Notes: generated by a model from the sequence alone, not told the origin. A DNA stretch of 64,000 nucleotides from Bubalus kerabau (GCF_029407905.1 NC_073624.1:118606001-118670000); one strand, 5' to 3'. Positions 47,685 to 58,824 are shown, counted from the first letter of the stretch. Program-made: numbers and translations.

Positions 47685-47883
47685 GAAAGTGAAGTCACTC
47701 AGTCATGTCCGACTCTTTGAGACTCGACGGACTGTAGCTCCTCCCTCCATGGGAATCTCCAGGCAAGAGTACTGGAGTGGGTTGCCATTTCCTTTTCCAG
47801 GGGATCTTCCCAACCCAGGGATCGAACCCGGGTCTCCTGAATTCCAGGCAGACGCTTTAACCTCTGAGCCACCAGGGAAGCCC
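47685..47883 (-). mobile_element. Bov-tA SINE, minus strand
   Basis: Complete copy in reverse, with the exact 12-bp target-site duplication TCTGCTTATAGT at 47673-47684 and 47884-47895. A small deletion near 47720 removes a few bases between GACTGTAG and CTCCTCC. Confidence 0.96.
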
Positions 47884-47895
47884 TCTGCTTATAGT

Positions 47896-49465
47896 CTTAA
47901 CAATACAGAAGCTCAGGTTCACCTTCCTAGACTTAGAGAAAGCCCCAGGTTTAGTTTCTAAGTATTGGTTTTTGTATAGTCACTTGTACCAGTGACTCGT
48001 GTATTTATTGTATCAATTAATATTAGGTTCAGCTGCAGAACAAAAAAGTCCTGAAGTAGCAGTGACATATATAAGATAGAAGTTTATATTTTATCATGTT
48101 TATGTCCAGGTACTGGAAACATTGCTCTCCAGTGTCTCAGAGACCCTGTTTCTTCTGTCCATTTGCATACGTGATCTTTAGCTTAGGTCCCCAGGTGCTT
48201 TGTTTTGCAAACTATGTAGCAAAAGGAAGGCAAAACAGTAGAAGGGATCAAGGAACACAGTACGGTATCTCTTAAAGACTCCTAGACTTGACTGAAGGCA
48301 CTGTTTTTATAATTCATTAATCAAACTTAGATATGTAGTCTGTATTTATCTTGAAAACACCTGAGTAATGGTCACTTTGACCTGTGTCCAACCAAACATT
48401 TGGGTTTCTATTACTATAAAATGAGAAAATGGATATTATAAGGAAGCCCACTGATTGGTATAAGCCCATTGTGTGTATTATATTGCTGTTGCTCTTTCCT
48501 TTTATTTTCTGTGAGCTCAGGTATGTTTTAAAAAATGTGTTTATTGTGTATCTAGTATCTGCTAGTAAGGAGGTAGAGGTCCTGTCAATTTATTTAGCCA
48601 GCTATATGGAAGGAGATAGAAAACAAAATTTTATTTATCTGAGTGCATTAGTGTTATTAATTAGGATATGGGTTTCCTTCACTCAGCCAAATTGTGGCCA
48701 TGAATTTCAGATTTTGGCTTTGAGCAGGGAAAATCAGAACAGACCCTGAAGACTGCTGAGGCATGTATGGTGTTTCCTTGTGGAACAATAAAATAATATC
48801 AGACAATGCTACTCTGATACTCTTGATATAGTACTACCAAGATGAGGCCAAGCCAAAAGAAAAGCAATCCATAATTATCTCAACAATGATAAAAATAATA
48901 ATATTGTCAGACAACAGTGACCAAACATCTCCCTCCCAGCTAACACAAGTGAGTGCTACTTTTCTTAGGATTAACACTTTTAGCTCCTTCTCAGCTTCTA
49001 GACAAAATTACTAAGATAATCAATCATACAATCACCTTTTCTTTTTCTGGCAATATCTAATCCAGAAGAAGATTATGTTTTCTTGCACTCTCTTCAAATC
49101 ACTTAAAAAAGTTCAAATCCTGTAAGAAAGTCCTAACATTCTTAATGAGACTTCTCATACCACCCCCACCCCCATTTCATGCCTTGCTCATTCCCTCATT
49201 TCAGAGAGCAAATAAAATCACCTTTGTTCAACTGCAATGAACTCTGCTCTTTTTGAATAGGGTGGAATCACCACACATTTGTATTTTGGTAGATACCCAG
49301 TTCATTAAAGTTTGTTTTGATAAATTATATTATCAAATGTGTGGGTTTTGCCATTTTATTTCACACAAGTAATTGATTTCTAGTATTTAGGAGATCTAAA
49401 TAGTAGCTGTACATGTCCATAATCACATTTTTACAGTAGCTTTCTATGGACAATATTTCATATAC
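47896..49465. other. 1.6 kb, no recognised ruminant repeat
   Basis: The part 48010-48260 (GCAGAACAAAAAAGTCCTG, GAAGTTTATATTTTATCATG) resembles an old mammalian repeat that I cannot name. The 106-codon frame at 48429-48749 has no recognisable domain. No gene supported. Confidence 0.4.
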
Positions 49466-49471
49466 ATATAT

Positions 49472-50763
49472 TGCCGGGAGCCGGCGAGAGACATTCCACT
49501 CGTGACAAAGGTCATGAGGAAGGGGGCTCGGCATACGCAAAGGCGGGATCGAGCCTCGGGAGTGCCCCCGGATATTCTCGAGCATCTACCCCCCAAAAAA
49601 CCAGAGTCTGCCTACTTTATTGCTTTGTGCTCTCACCTCTGACTTTACTGGGGGCTGTCCCCCACCACCATCTCACTCTCTCTGTCAAAGAGTTAACTTA
49701 CAGCTCCAATTAATAAAGTTCCTGGGCAATTAGGAGTGTTTAAATCCAAACCCCTCAGATGGCTCTCTAACTCGCCTGACAAGTTTACCCGGACACCTAC
49801 AGCTATGCATACGATTGTTTACAGTCTCCCAGCCTCCAGAGGCACGGGAAGCTTAAGATATTCAAATAGCTTAGAGCCTCTCAGAAAATTAGAAGCTGTC
49901 AGAATAAAACTAGTAAAAGATTTCATTGATGAGCCAATGTTTGTTGCCAAGTTTTCACATCCCCTGAATTGTATCCTTGAATGTGCATTAATTAATATAG
50001 TTGGTATGTAGAAAAAATAAGTAGTGGCCTTGGTGTTAGTAACTTTAGACCCTTAAGGTAGTAAATTCTTTCCTTTGTAAACCCATTACACATCCACCCT
50101 ATAGGAACGTAATCTTATCTTCGGAGGATGGCGCCAAACCTTAAAATAATTACTCTTAGAGAAAATAAGTCTTTGTTGATAAGTCCTTGTCAAGAGTCAT
50201 AAAATGTTAATAGGCCTCTGGCCAGAAGATGATGTAAATCACCTAAACCATTTGTATACGATAAATCTGCAGGAAAGAAACCCTGGTTTTTGATAAGCAT
50301 CAAAGACTGCTGATTTTGCATCCCCTATTGTCCTCTATGTGTAACTTAGGGTATAAAAGCCCCTGTTGAAAATAAAGCTATGGGCCTTGCTCACCAACGC
50401 TTGGTCTCCCCATGTCATTCTTCCCTTTAACTTCTAGCTGAGTGTCCATCTGGAGCGTGGATGTCCTCTGCGACCATTTATTTGCCTGGGCTTCTAAGAC
50501 CCACTCGAGAAGGTGTCTAAGGTGGGGCACCTTCCGCTATTCGAGAGGGCGCCTGCGGCCTCCGTGGTCAGAGCTAACCTGGTGTCACGGGTTATATTGA
50601 TTTTCCGCGTAAACCAAGCCACTCAGCTTCTTTTCTCCACTGAATTTTCCTACTGAGCTATCCTCATTCTATTCCTCTTTATTATATCTAATTAACATTT
50701 GAATAGGCCGCCTAGCCGTCTCTCCTTCGAAGACCCTGGATCAGCCGGGGCTGGACCCCGGCA
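49472..50763 (+). mobile_element. Solo LTR of a class II (ERVK-like) endogenous retrovirus
   Basis: A 1,292-bp segment starting TGCCGGGAGCCGG and ending GGACCCCGGCA, so the ends are inverted (TGCCGGG...CCCGGCA). It is flanked by the 6-bp duplication ATATAT (49466-49471 and 50764-50769), the length typical of class II elements. Transcription signals lie late in the element on the plus strand, which implies a long U3 of about 900 bp, a very short R and a U5 of about 370 bp, as in betaretroviruses. No internal retroviral sequence follows, so it arose by recombination between two LTRs. It probably belongs to the bovine BTLTR1 group, recalled rather than searched. Confidence 0.88.
50352..50376 (+). 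promoter_or_regulatory. LTR TATA box and polyadenylation signal
   Basis: TATAAAA at 50352-50358 and AATAAA at 50371-50376, only 19 bases apart. Transcription would start near 50380 and cleavage would fall shortly after, giving an R region of roughly 15 bases. The arrangement fits betaretroviral LTRs. Whether it is active in the host is unknown. Confidence 0.75.
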
Positions 50764-50769
50764 ATATAT

Positions 50770-53276
50770 GTTTTACTAACTAAAATAAATGATGTTACCA
50801 TTTGATATTAGTTGACATAATTTGGAACTCTTTGGCCCCATATAAGAGAAAAACAATGTGGGCACATTGAAACCAAAGGATAGAATTTATATGTATCCAT
50901 TGCACCTATAGACAACCACAGTTGACATCACAGCTGGCTTTCAGGAAAGAATTGAAATTAGAATCTGCATCAGCCTACTTTTTCTCTTTTCTATATACCT
51001 CTTCCACTGTTTGTTTTGTTTTGTTTAATAAGAATAGATTTTTCTACTCCTTCTTTTAGGTATCAGGCTAGTAATGGCCACTCTATAGCTCCCAACTTTA
51101 TAAATCAGCCAAGACAACTCTTCAGGTAAATTAAATTACTTGGGTCTAGTTATGAAACCACAGAAGTATATATTATTTTCCCAATTTGAGTCCAAACAAT
51201 GGTGACAGGGTGAGTGGGCTCCCATTATAAGACAGGTTATTGGGATTATTCATGGAGAAACCGTCACTTTCACAGAAACCACTGAAAAATTGATTTATAG
51301 TCTTTAATATTTCAAATGATGGCAAGTCACCTTTTTATAGTGGGTTAAAACATGTATTTATTTATTTTACATTAATTGTGGAGAATTTGAAAAAAAAGAT
51401 ATTTTGTCCTTCTGTTTTCTAAGATATAGTTAGCCTTCAGTGATCTCTTAATCACTTAAAATATTTCAGTAAGCTATGGAGTGAAGGATTGAAAATAGAA
51501 AATGCTACAGAAATTGTATTTATTTATATTTTATTTGGGGAATCTCTAGAAAGATGGGAGGAAGAGAACTTGATAATAACAGTGTATTTGGTCAGTCACT
51601 TCACTGAACAAGTCACTTGTTCAAGTGACTTGAACAAGTCACTTCACTCAGAAGGAAAAGAGGAAAGAAAATGGCAAAAAGTGACAGGAAAGAAAATGAG
51701 ACCTATCCGTTATTTACAGACAGGAATTTAGAGAGATTATTCATGACTCTTTTTTGCCACTGGGAATTTTATCCTAAGCGATGGGGCTCTGTAAACAATG
51801 ATAAGGGAGAAGAGAGCCATTCGTGAGTGGTTCTAACAGGTGGCTGACCAACAGATAACGTAGGATAAAACTCAAGAGCTGCCAGATTAGCAGATGGAGA
51901 AAAGGTTGAGCCTCTAACATGAAGCAAAGGCAAGGACTTAAACCATTTTCTGGATACCATGTAAACTTCCCAGATTCTTGCACTAATTTTAATAACCAGA
52001 GCCCAAAAAACAATGAAATATAATTGTTTGTCAACTTGTCAAGCTGTATTCTTTTTAAATGATATTTTTAATGAAGCACAGCAAAGGATTACACAAATCA
52101 TTTATTTCATAAATCACCAAACACAAAAAAGCAGCACTTCTTGGGTTTCAAGCCAGCCAGGTTTTGGACTGGAACTTACATCATTGGCTTTCCTGGGTCC
52201 TCAGCTTGTTGACTATAGATGGATCTTAAGACTTAGTCTCTACAATTGCATGATTATGTGAGTAAATTTCTCATAATAAATCCCAATCTCTCTGTATCAA
52301 TATATATAGAGATATGCAGATAAATATAGATATATTAGTATCTATCATATCCCTTATTGGTTCAGTTTCTCTGGACACCCCAGACCAATACATCCAATCA
52401 GCTAATCTGTGTTTCCATGGGTCACAGCTTCTTTACTTGTCCATGAACTCACTTTGGCTGATTGAAGTCACCTACACAGGGAAGTTCTGTCCACCACCCC
52501 GCCCCCCATTTTTGACCATCAGCCCATGATTAACTGACACACTGGTACCAGTAGCTATACCTCTTGCCTCACAGGAGGCCAATTTGATGTGCATCTATGT
52601 TTCATATCATCCTAGTGAGATCAGGTTAAGGCTGGTTTCCACCAGCGATCACATTCTATATTTGCTTTTGGCCTCTATGCAGTCTCACTTTTCTCATTCT
52701 TCTTCGGCCTCAATAAACAAGTGAAAAAAAACCCTTCCTCAGACTCTTTCCTCTAAATATTTAAGGGAAGTTGTTCTAAGAAGCAAATTGTGCAGATGCA
52801 ATTCTAGAGATGCAAGTGGAATGAAATTCACTAGCTGCTACAAGTCTTGGACAATTGAGAGGTATAGAAAACACGCTAATTACAAAGACAATGGAGTTGA
52901 AATGACTGAGTCACTGAAGAGAGAAAATTACAAGTTTAGGTATGTTAATCAATATTTTAAAGTAAAGAAGATAAATTCAAAAAGCCTTGTAGGGAGCATT
53001 TAAAGAGATCCTTATTATACACAGCCAGTGGTCACAAATAGTTAAAGGTCAGGCAAGGAACTTAATTTTACAAGCAGGAAAAATTCAAGGAAGGATGAAT
53101 TCTAAAGCTAAATAATTTTATTATGTGAATTTTAGGGCCTTCATAGGGTGGAAGTGGGGCTGTTAAACTTGGGATGGAGATATATTGATAGGCTCATTTG
53201 AAAACCTTGAATCCTCAGATTTACCTGAACAGCCTGAGCCTGCATTCTTAATTATTTGCATTCTTAATATCAATGG
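50770..53276. other. 2.5 kb of unique sequence
   Basis: Contains a cluster of short direct and inverted repeats at 51605-51644 (see findings). The part 52540-52730, with GGTACCAGTAGC and a final CAATAAAC, could be an old LTR but was not identified. No gene supported. Confidence 0.4.
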
Positions 53277-53478
53277 GGCTTCTCAGGTGGCACGAGTGGT
53301 AAAGAATCCCCTGCAATGCAGGAGACAGTGGTTCAATCCCTGGGCCTTGAAGATCCACTGGAGTAGGAAATAGCAACCCACTCCAATATTCTTGTCTGGA
53401 GAATTCCATGGACAGAGGAGCCTGGAGGGTTACAGTCCATGGTGTCGCAAACAGGCAGACACAGCTGAGTGACTGAGC
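53277..53478 (+). mobile_element. Bov-tA SINE
   Basis: Head from GGGCTTCTCAGGTGGCACG, B-box-like GGTTCAATCCCTGGG, BovA body ending GCAGACACAGCTGAG followed by TGACTGAGCATGC. Confidence 0.94.
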
Positions 53479-53652
53479 ATGCTAAAATCAATAAACTTAC
53501 ATCTTAATACTGGAATTTGTGCTTGATTCTATTTTATTGACTTATCTTCTAGAATTCTACATTTTATATCTTTGTTTTCTTGAAAACATTGGTCACATTT
53601 ATTTTTAAATTTTGTTTAATGTCAATATATAATTGTCTGAAGCTCAATTTCT

Positions 53653-53898
53653 CGGAGAAGGCAATTGCAACCCACTCCAGTACTCTTGCCTGGAAAATCC
53701 CATGGATGGAGGAGCCTGGTAGGCTGCAGTCCATGGGGTCGCTAAGAGTCAGACACAACTGAGCGTCTTCACTTTCACTTTTCACTTTCATGCATTGGAG
53801 AAGGAAATGGCAACCCACTCCAGTGTTCTTGCCTGGAGAATCCCAGGGACGGGGGAGCCTGGTGGGCTGCAGTCTCTGGGGTCGCACAGAGTCGGACA
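53653..53898 (+). mobile_element. BovA2 SINE, plus strand
   Basis: Two BovA units and the linker. The target-site duplication CAATTTCT (53645-53652 and 53899-53906) cuts the element at GTCGGACA, so the usual GACTGAAGCGACTTAGCAGC end and tail are missing. A 3'-shortened SINE RNA or internal priming may explain it. Confidence 0.94.
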
Positions 53899-53906
53899 CA
53901 ATTTCT

Positions 53907-55891
53907 TTTGCATTTTGTTCTTTTTTTTATGAGTGATAATTTATAAGTAAGTGGTCATAACATTATATATGACAATTATAGAGATAATACTATATTTTGT
54001 ATTATCTTACCTTTCTCTATAGAAGGTTTACTTTTGCTTCCTAGGGGATGTGCTAATATGATATGTGATTGGCCTGTTTAGTACGAGAAGTCTGAAGCAA
54101 ACAAGAGAGTAAAAAGAAAAAATGATTTCATCATTTTTCATTTGTGTAGGAAAACCTATTGGTCCTCAGATAAAATATTTCCTTCCTTGTAAAAATGGAG
54201 GCTTATGACAAATTCTAAGTTATACATAAATATTTATAAAAGCATAAAGCTTTGTACCTTCCCCAGATACATTTTAAGGAATTTTTGAAAGATGAGGCAA
54301 ACATAATTTCAATGTTTGCAGCTGAACTGGTTTAAGAATACTGTAGTGACTAAAGAGTTTGAGTGTGTAGACCAGGAGGTAAAGTATAAGTCAGGAGAAA
54401 TTGAAGCAAAATATTCTATCACAGGCTTGTTGGCATGATTTTGATCAACAGATCAAGAGGAACAGCTAACAAAGCCACAAAATAGCCTCTATAAAAACAC
54501 TTAAAGAGGCTTTTGTAAAGGTATTCCTCATAACAATGAAAAAAGAAGTCTGGTTGCGAGCAAAGTGAATGTTGAGGTCCAAAGAAAATTACCAAATGCC
54601 TAAACTAGTCATTGTAGGGTCTGGGAAGAACTATTGGAAGTGGATGATTGCAAAAAAAAAATAAAAAAATAGTAATTTTGTGGTTGGTGATAGCAGTGAA
54701 TAGCTGATAACTGCAATTCTATGAAGACTTTGTAGAGCCACCCCAAACCACAAACACAATCACGGGCTATATAGGAAGTGACATGACAAATTTCATCTCA
54801 ACAATGCAAGCAGGTACTAAGTATATGGTTTGTTGTCTGTCACAGTGGGGAATGGAGTTAAAGATAGTTCTGCCAAGCCTCACTCATTATAGTGATGGTC
54901 ACTTTGCTATGATTAATCTAAAAGACATTTTTTATAAGGGGTTCTATTCTTATACTGAAGAGATTTGCTGTCTGTTTCCTGAAGCCAAGAAAATTTTTGT
55001 TGATCCTTGTTTTCTATTTACTTTTTCCTGTTGCCTTTATTAGACAATCTTGAGTCAAATAATAAAATAAAATAATAGCATTTAAGACAATATGTATGCA
55101 TATATGGTACCAATATGATCATGAATTCCTAGCTTATTTTACATACAAAAATATGAATATATATATGCATAGTATGGGTTATACATGTATATTTCTGAGT
55201 ATATATGTGTGATCTTACAATGCATATTATAGCTTCCCCACTTAACAAGAAATTATTTTGCCCAAAATTTGAGACTGAGAAACGCATAGACAAACCATAA
55301 CTAAACATTTTCCCTTTCTGCTATAATTTTAACAGGGGTATCAGGCAACAATTGTTAATTGAGTGTCTATGGTACATATACAGTGTCCTTTAAGGATGAG
55401 GACAGAAGCAGCACCATCCCAATTCAAATAGCAACCCCTTGCAAATAATGCCACATTGCTAAGATCCAGAATACATCAGTAATAATTAAATTTCTGGTTA
55501 TTTCTGATGTTAATGATACTCCTTGGAAGAGCAAGATGAATGACTTATAAAACTATATGCAGAAGCCCTGATAGGATGACAAACCCAACCCCATTTTTCC
55601 AGGATATCCCCAATTTTAGCCCTAAAACCCCCACATCCAGAAAACTCAGTCCCAGGGAAACCAGTGTGATTGGTCATCCTACCAGAAATAAAGCTTTTGT
55701 CTTTACAGATCTTACATTTAAGTTTTGAAAAACAAACAACAAAATCTAGATGATTATATACCCTTTCATTTAAGCATATGTAAGTGATAAATGAAGTGAA
55801 AAAGAATGGGATCCAGGATGGTAAAGATTTGTTAGAAGTAGCAAAGAATGTAACTTTGAGGTTAAGAGAAAAAAACAATTAAATTTTAAAT
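53907..55891. other. 2 kb of unique AT-rich sequence
   Basis: No gene recognised. Open frames at 54783-55043 (plus, 86 codons) and 55510-55878 (minus, 122 codons) have no identifiable domains. An A-rich tract lies at 54650-54669. Confidence 0.4.
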
Positions 55892-55902
55892 ATATGTCCA
55901 AA

Positions 55903-56132
55903 CTTATGCAAATAGCCAACTCATTGGAAAAGACTGATGCTGGGAAAGATTCAAGGCAGAAGGAGAAGAGGGTGACAGAGGATGAGATGGTTGGATGGTA
56001 TCATTGATCAATGGACATGAACTTGGGCAAACTCCAAGAGATGGTGAGGGACAGGGAAGCCTGGTGTGCTGCAGTCCATAGGGTCTCAAAGAGTTGGACA
56101 TGACTTGGTGACTGAACAACAGCAACAACAAC
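55903..56132 (+). mobile_element. BovB 3' end, 230 bp, plus strand
   Basis: The last 230 bases of BovB (CATTGGAAAAGACTGATGC onward) with a CAACAGCAACAACAAC tail. The exact target-site duplication ATATGTCCAAA is at 55892-55902 and 56133-56143. Confidence 0.96.
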
Positions 56133-56219
56133 ATATGTCCAAAAAATAAATATCTAAACTTGTACCTCAGTTCAGCCTCAGAAATGTACTCAAGACAACT
56201 GTGTTTTATTCTCAGAATT

Positions 56220-56330
56220 GTCAATAATTACTTGTGTGACCCTAAAAAGACACAAGTTTTCTGAGCCTGAATTTCTTCACCTACAAGTTAAGCAAAATTG
56301 GGCAATTTAATCTCTGTAGTTCCACAGAGG
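56220..56330 (+). mobile_element. MIR-type ancient SINE relic
   Basis: TGTGACCCTAAAAAGACACA, then TCTGAGCCTGAATTTCTTCA and CCTAC fit the MIR core in plus orientation. Diverged, with approximate ends. Confidence 0.55.
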
Positions 56331-56879
56331 TCTAAAATTTAGAATAGAACCTTTGCAATCAAGATTTAAATGATTATTATATCCTTAGATATAATAGACA
56401 TCATGTCACCTATTTCCATCCAAACAGTTGAGAAGTAGAAAATAATTGGCCTTTTGAACAATGTTATTCATTGTTTCATCAAAAGTTACATGGGGAATAG
56501 ACATTTATTGTTGTGTCACATTCTACCTGCTGGGAAGGGATAGCAGCTAATAATGGAACTGTTTACAGCAAAATGCATTTGTACAAAAGAATCTGCCTTC
56601 TCTGAGAAGCTGATGAGGGATTTTGAGCTAGTTCATTTCCTCCTCATGACTTCTGAAAACTTTCCACGTGCTGGGCAATCATTTTAAAAAAAGCAAAGAG
56701 AAGTTTATAGTGTTATATTCCTTGTGGCATATTCAAAGAAGACAAAGAACTTCTCAATGGTGGGATGTTTAAACCATTTTAGAGTGCAGTCATCATAAGC
56801 AATTATCTCCCTCAGTGACCATTCTTCCAAGGCTATTTTCTCTATACAGCCTTTTTAAGGCCATGTGCCTTAGAATCCA
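56331..56879. other. Unique sequence, nothing recognised
   Basis: About 550 bases without a recognised gene or repeat. Confidence 0.45.
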
Positions 56880-56931
56880 GTGATCTGGTTTGCAACTAGC
56901 TCAGTTATTAGTTACAACCTTGTAGACAGAA

Positions 56932-57050
56932 CCGACTCAATGAAAATGAGTTTGAGTAAACTTGGGGAGTTGGTGATGGACAGGGAAGCCTGGTGTGCTA
57001 CAGTCCATGGGGTCGCAAAGAGTCGGAGCAACTGACCAACTGACCTGAAC
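56932..57050 (+). mobile_element. BovB 3' end, 119 bp, in MIR
   Basis: The last 119 bases of BovB (CCGACTCAATGAAAATGAG onward), with the exact target-site duplication TGTAGACAGAA at 56921-56931 and 57051-57061. Confidence 0.96.
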
Positions 57051-57102
57051 TGTAGACAGAATAATTGCCTTCTTTTGTAAAACAGAGATAATATTTTCTT
57101 CC

Positions 57103-57352
57103 GGCACCCCACTCCAGTACTCTTGCCTGGAAAATCCCATGGGTGGAGGAGCCTGGTGGGCTGCAGTTCATGGGGTCACTAGGAGTCGGACATGACTGAG
57201 TGACTTCACTTTCACTTTTCACCTTCATGCATTGGAGAAGGAAATGGCACCCCACTCCAATATTCTTGCCTGGAGAATCCCAGGGACAGGGGAGCCTGGT
57301 GGGCTGCCGTCTATGGGGTTGCACAGAGTCAAACACGACTGAAGCGACTTAG
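57103..57352 (+). mobile_element. BovA2 SINE, plus strand, in MIR
   Basis: Two BovA units joined by the CTTTCACTTTTCACCTTCAT linker, ending GACTGAAGCGACTTAGCAG. The first bases are missing (starts at GGCACCCCACTCCAG). No clear target-site duplication was found. Confidence 0.93.
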
Positions 57353-57435
57353 CAGTTGGAGCTTAAGTGTGATAATAAAGTACAGAATACAGTACTTAAA
57401 ATATATTAACTCCCCAATAAATGTTTCCTAGAATC

Positions 57436-58049
57436 ATGATTATTTCAAAACCTAAATCCTCTCCTGGGAACAGGTTATAATAAATCAGTGGTTTACCATG
57501 TGGCACTACTGGGTAATCTTTTGATACATCTAAGCCACTTTTATCTATTATGCCAGTGCATTTGTAAATTTGGAGTATTTCATTGTGGTTAAAGGTTAGA
57601 CCTTGGATTTCAGAAATTTGAGACCATAGATGTCTCTTTTAAGTGTGATATAGATGCATGTAATGAAATAACTATTTTTAGTTGGTAGTAAATGCATATA
57701 AGCCAAACATTAAATGGACACTGGGACTATGAAATATGTGTTTAACATAAATAGTAGACATGAAATATAAAAGAGTTTAATCATTTTAAGAAAAAAATAG
57801 GACTGTCATAGGTTAAAAGTAAAATCAGTTCTTTTTCTCTGTATTATTTTGTTTTACTTATGAAGACAGGAAAATTGTTCACAGTTTTCTAGAAAGAAAA
57901 TTATTTCACACAGAATAAAGCAGCTCATTTGAAACAGAAAATAGTTTTCAAAACCCAAGCTCAAGATTAATGTCTTGATATTTAAAAGAGCTTTGCCCAA
58001 TATAAGGTTGAAAGTTATCATTTTATAGAAACAAATCAGGATTAACTAA
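57436..58049. other. Unique AT-rich sequence
   Basis: No gene recognised; forms the left flank of the provirus. Confidence 0.45.
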
Positions 58050-58345
58050 TGAGAGAGTCAATTCCTAGGCAAGTTGATAAGAAGTCTGGGATCCCCAAGG
58101 AGGAGAGAGCAATGTGGGGCTCTCAAAGAGGAAGAAAGAACAAACATCTTTTTTTTTTTTTCTTTCCTCTACATTCCTTAGTCTTAGTCACAAAGTCTGG
58201 GCTTTTTTTCTTTAAGTCCAGAACTAATGATTACACAGCAAACAACTCAATTCAAACTCTGTACTAAGAATTATATAACAACAATATGTCCTGCTTGAGG
58301 ACAGTTTCTCCTTCCTGAAAACCTTCTGACTAATCCTGTTATCTT

Positions 58346-58435
58346 TGGGAGTTGGTGATGGACAGGGAGGCCTAGCATGCTATGGTTCATGGGGTTGCAA
58401 AGAGTTGGACACAACTGAGTGACTGAACTAAACTG
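58346..58435 (+). mobile_element. BovB 3' end, 90 bp, inside the LTR U3
   Basis: The final 90 bases of BovB (GGGAGTTGGTGATGGACAGG onward, ending GAGTGACTGAACTAAACTG). The exact target-site duplication AATCCTGTTATCTT is at 58332-58345 and 58436-58449. It is the shortest BovB here and split the U3 after the provirus had integrated, or after its parent LTR had formed. Confidence 0.95.
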
Positions 58436-58560
58436 AATCCTGTTATCTTAAAATGTATCTTATGGGAGTGAGTCTGGTAAGATCTTTCTACTGTTAGTTC
58501 TAATTCTGTCATCTTAAAATGTAAATTATGGGAATGGGTCTAGTAAGATCTTTACAACCT
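58436..58560 (+). repeat. 66-bp tandem direct repeat in U3
   Basis: Two units begin at 58436 and 58502, both with the order CTTAAAATGTA, TTATGGGA, GTAAGATCTTT. They differ by several substitutions. Tandem repeats at this place in a gammaretroviral U3 usually hold the enhancer, and that is the likely original role here. Confidence 0.8.
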
Positions 58561-58589
58561 TGAGATATTCTTTTGATTTATTGTAATAA

Positions 58590-58703
58590 CCAATTTAAAA
58601 AAGTATATAATTTCCTTGCTAAGACTAGAGAGGGGGCCACTCTCTATCCCCCTTCTGATGTCTGTGGCAGAAGTTTCTCTGTCCCTTTTCATACTTTAAT
58701 AAA
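58590..58703 (+). promoter_or_regulatory. LTR core promoter and polyadenylation signal
   Basis: CCAAT at 58590-58594, TATATAA at 58604-58610 and AATAAA at 58698-58703. The expected start site is about 58635, which gives an R region of roughly 85 bases ending after CTCTGCTACACA. The spacing is standard for class I LTRs. Confidence 0.75.
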
Positions 58704-58807
58704 GCTCTGCTACACAAAAGTTCTTGAGTGATCAAGCCTGGTCCCTGGTCTTGAAGCTAAATCTTCTTTGGAGATCAAGAATCCAGGTTCACCATAAGCA
58801 ATCTTCT

Positions 58808-58824
58808 TGGGGGTCATCCGGGAT
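58808..58824 (+). promoter_or_regulatory. Primer binding site, tRNA-Pro-like
   Basis: TGGGGGTCATCCGGGAT resembles the proline-tRNA primer site typical of gammaretroviruses, one base shorter and altered at the middle. It sets the left limit of the internal region. A splice-donor-like AGGTAAGA follows at 58841-58848. Confidence 0.75.

Larger units (their letters stand above)
56880..57435 (+). mobile_element. MIR relic split by two ruminant insertions
   Basis: Three pieces read in MIR order: 56880-56931 (CAACTAGCTCAGTTATTAG), 57062-57102 (TTTTGTAAAACAGAGATAAT) and 57353-57435 (AAGTACAGAATACAGTACTT, CCCCAATAAATGTTTCCTAG). A short BovB (56932-57050) and a BovA2 (57103-57352) separate them. Confidence 0.6.
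58050..58807 (+). mobile_element. 5' LTR of a class I (ERV1, gammaretrovirus-like) provirus
   Basis: Begins TGAGAGAGTCAATTCC and ends just before the primer site. It holds U3 direct repeats, CCAAT, TATATAA and AATAAA in the expected order. A 90-bp BovB plus its 14-bp duplication lies inside it, so the original LTR was about 655 bp. The start is chosen from the TG and the preceding CTAA, a possible 4-bp target duplication. The right end is uncertain by a few bases because the expected CA is not clear. Confidence 0.75.

Noticed and set aside
48429..48749. 106-codon frame with hydrophobic N-terminal part as a membrane protein
   Set aside because: There is no recognisable domain or supporting exon signals. 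AT-rich DNA often gives hydrophobic chance frames.
49736..50011. 91-codon frame in the solo LTR U3 as a superantigen-like gene
   Set aside because: Betaretroviral LTRs can encode a U3 protein, but this frame is short and shows no features I recognise. It is probably a chance frame.
58050..58807. Alternative LTR boundary ending at CA 58799-58800
   Set aside because: A CA is present there, but it leaves seven bases before the primer site. An end near 58807 with a mutated CA fits the usual spacing better, though neither can be proven without the 3' LTR.
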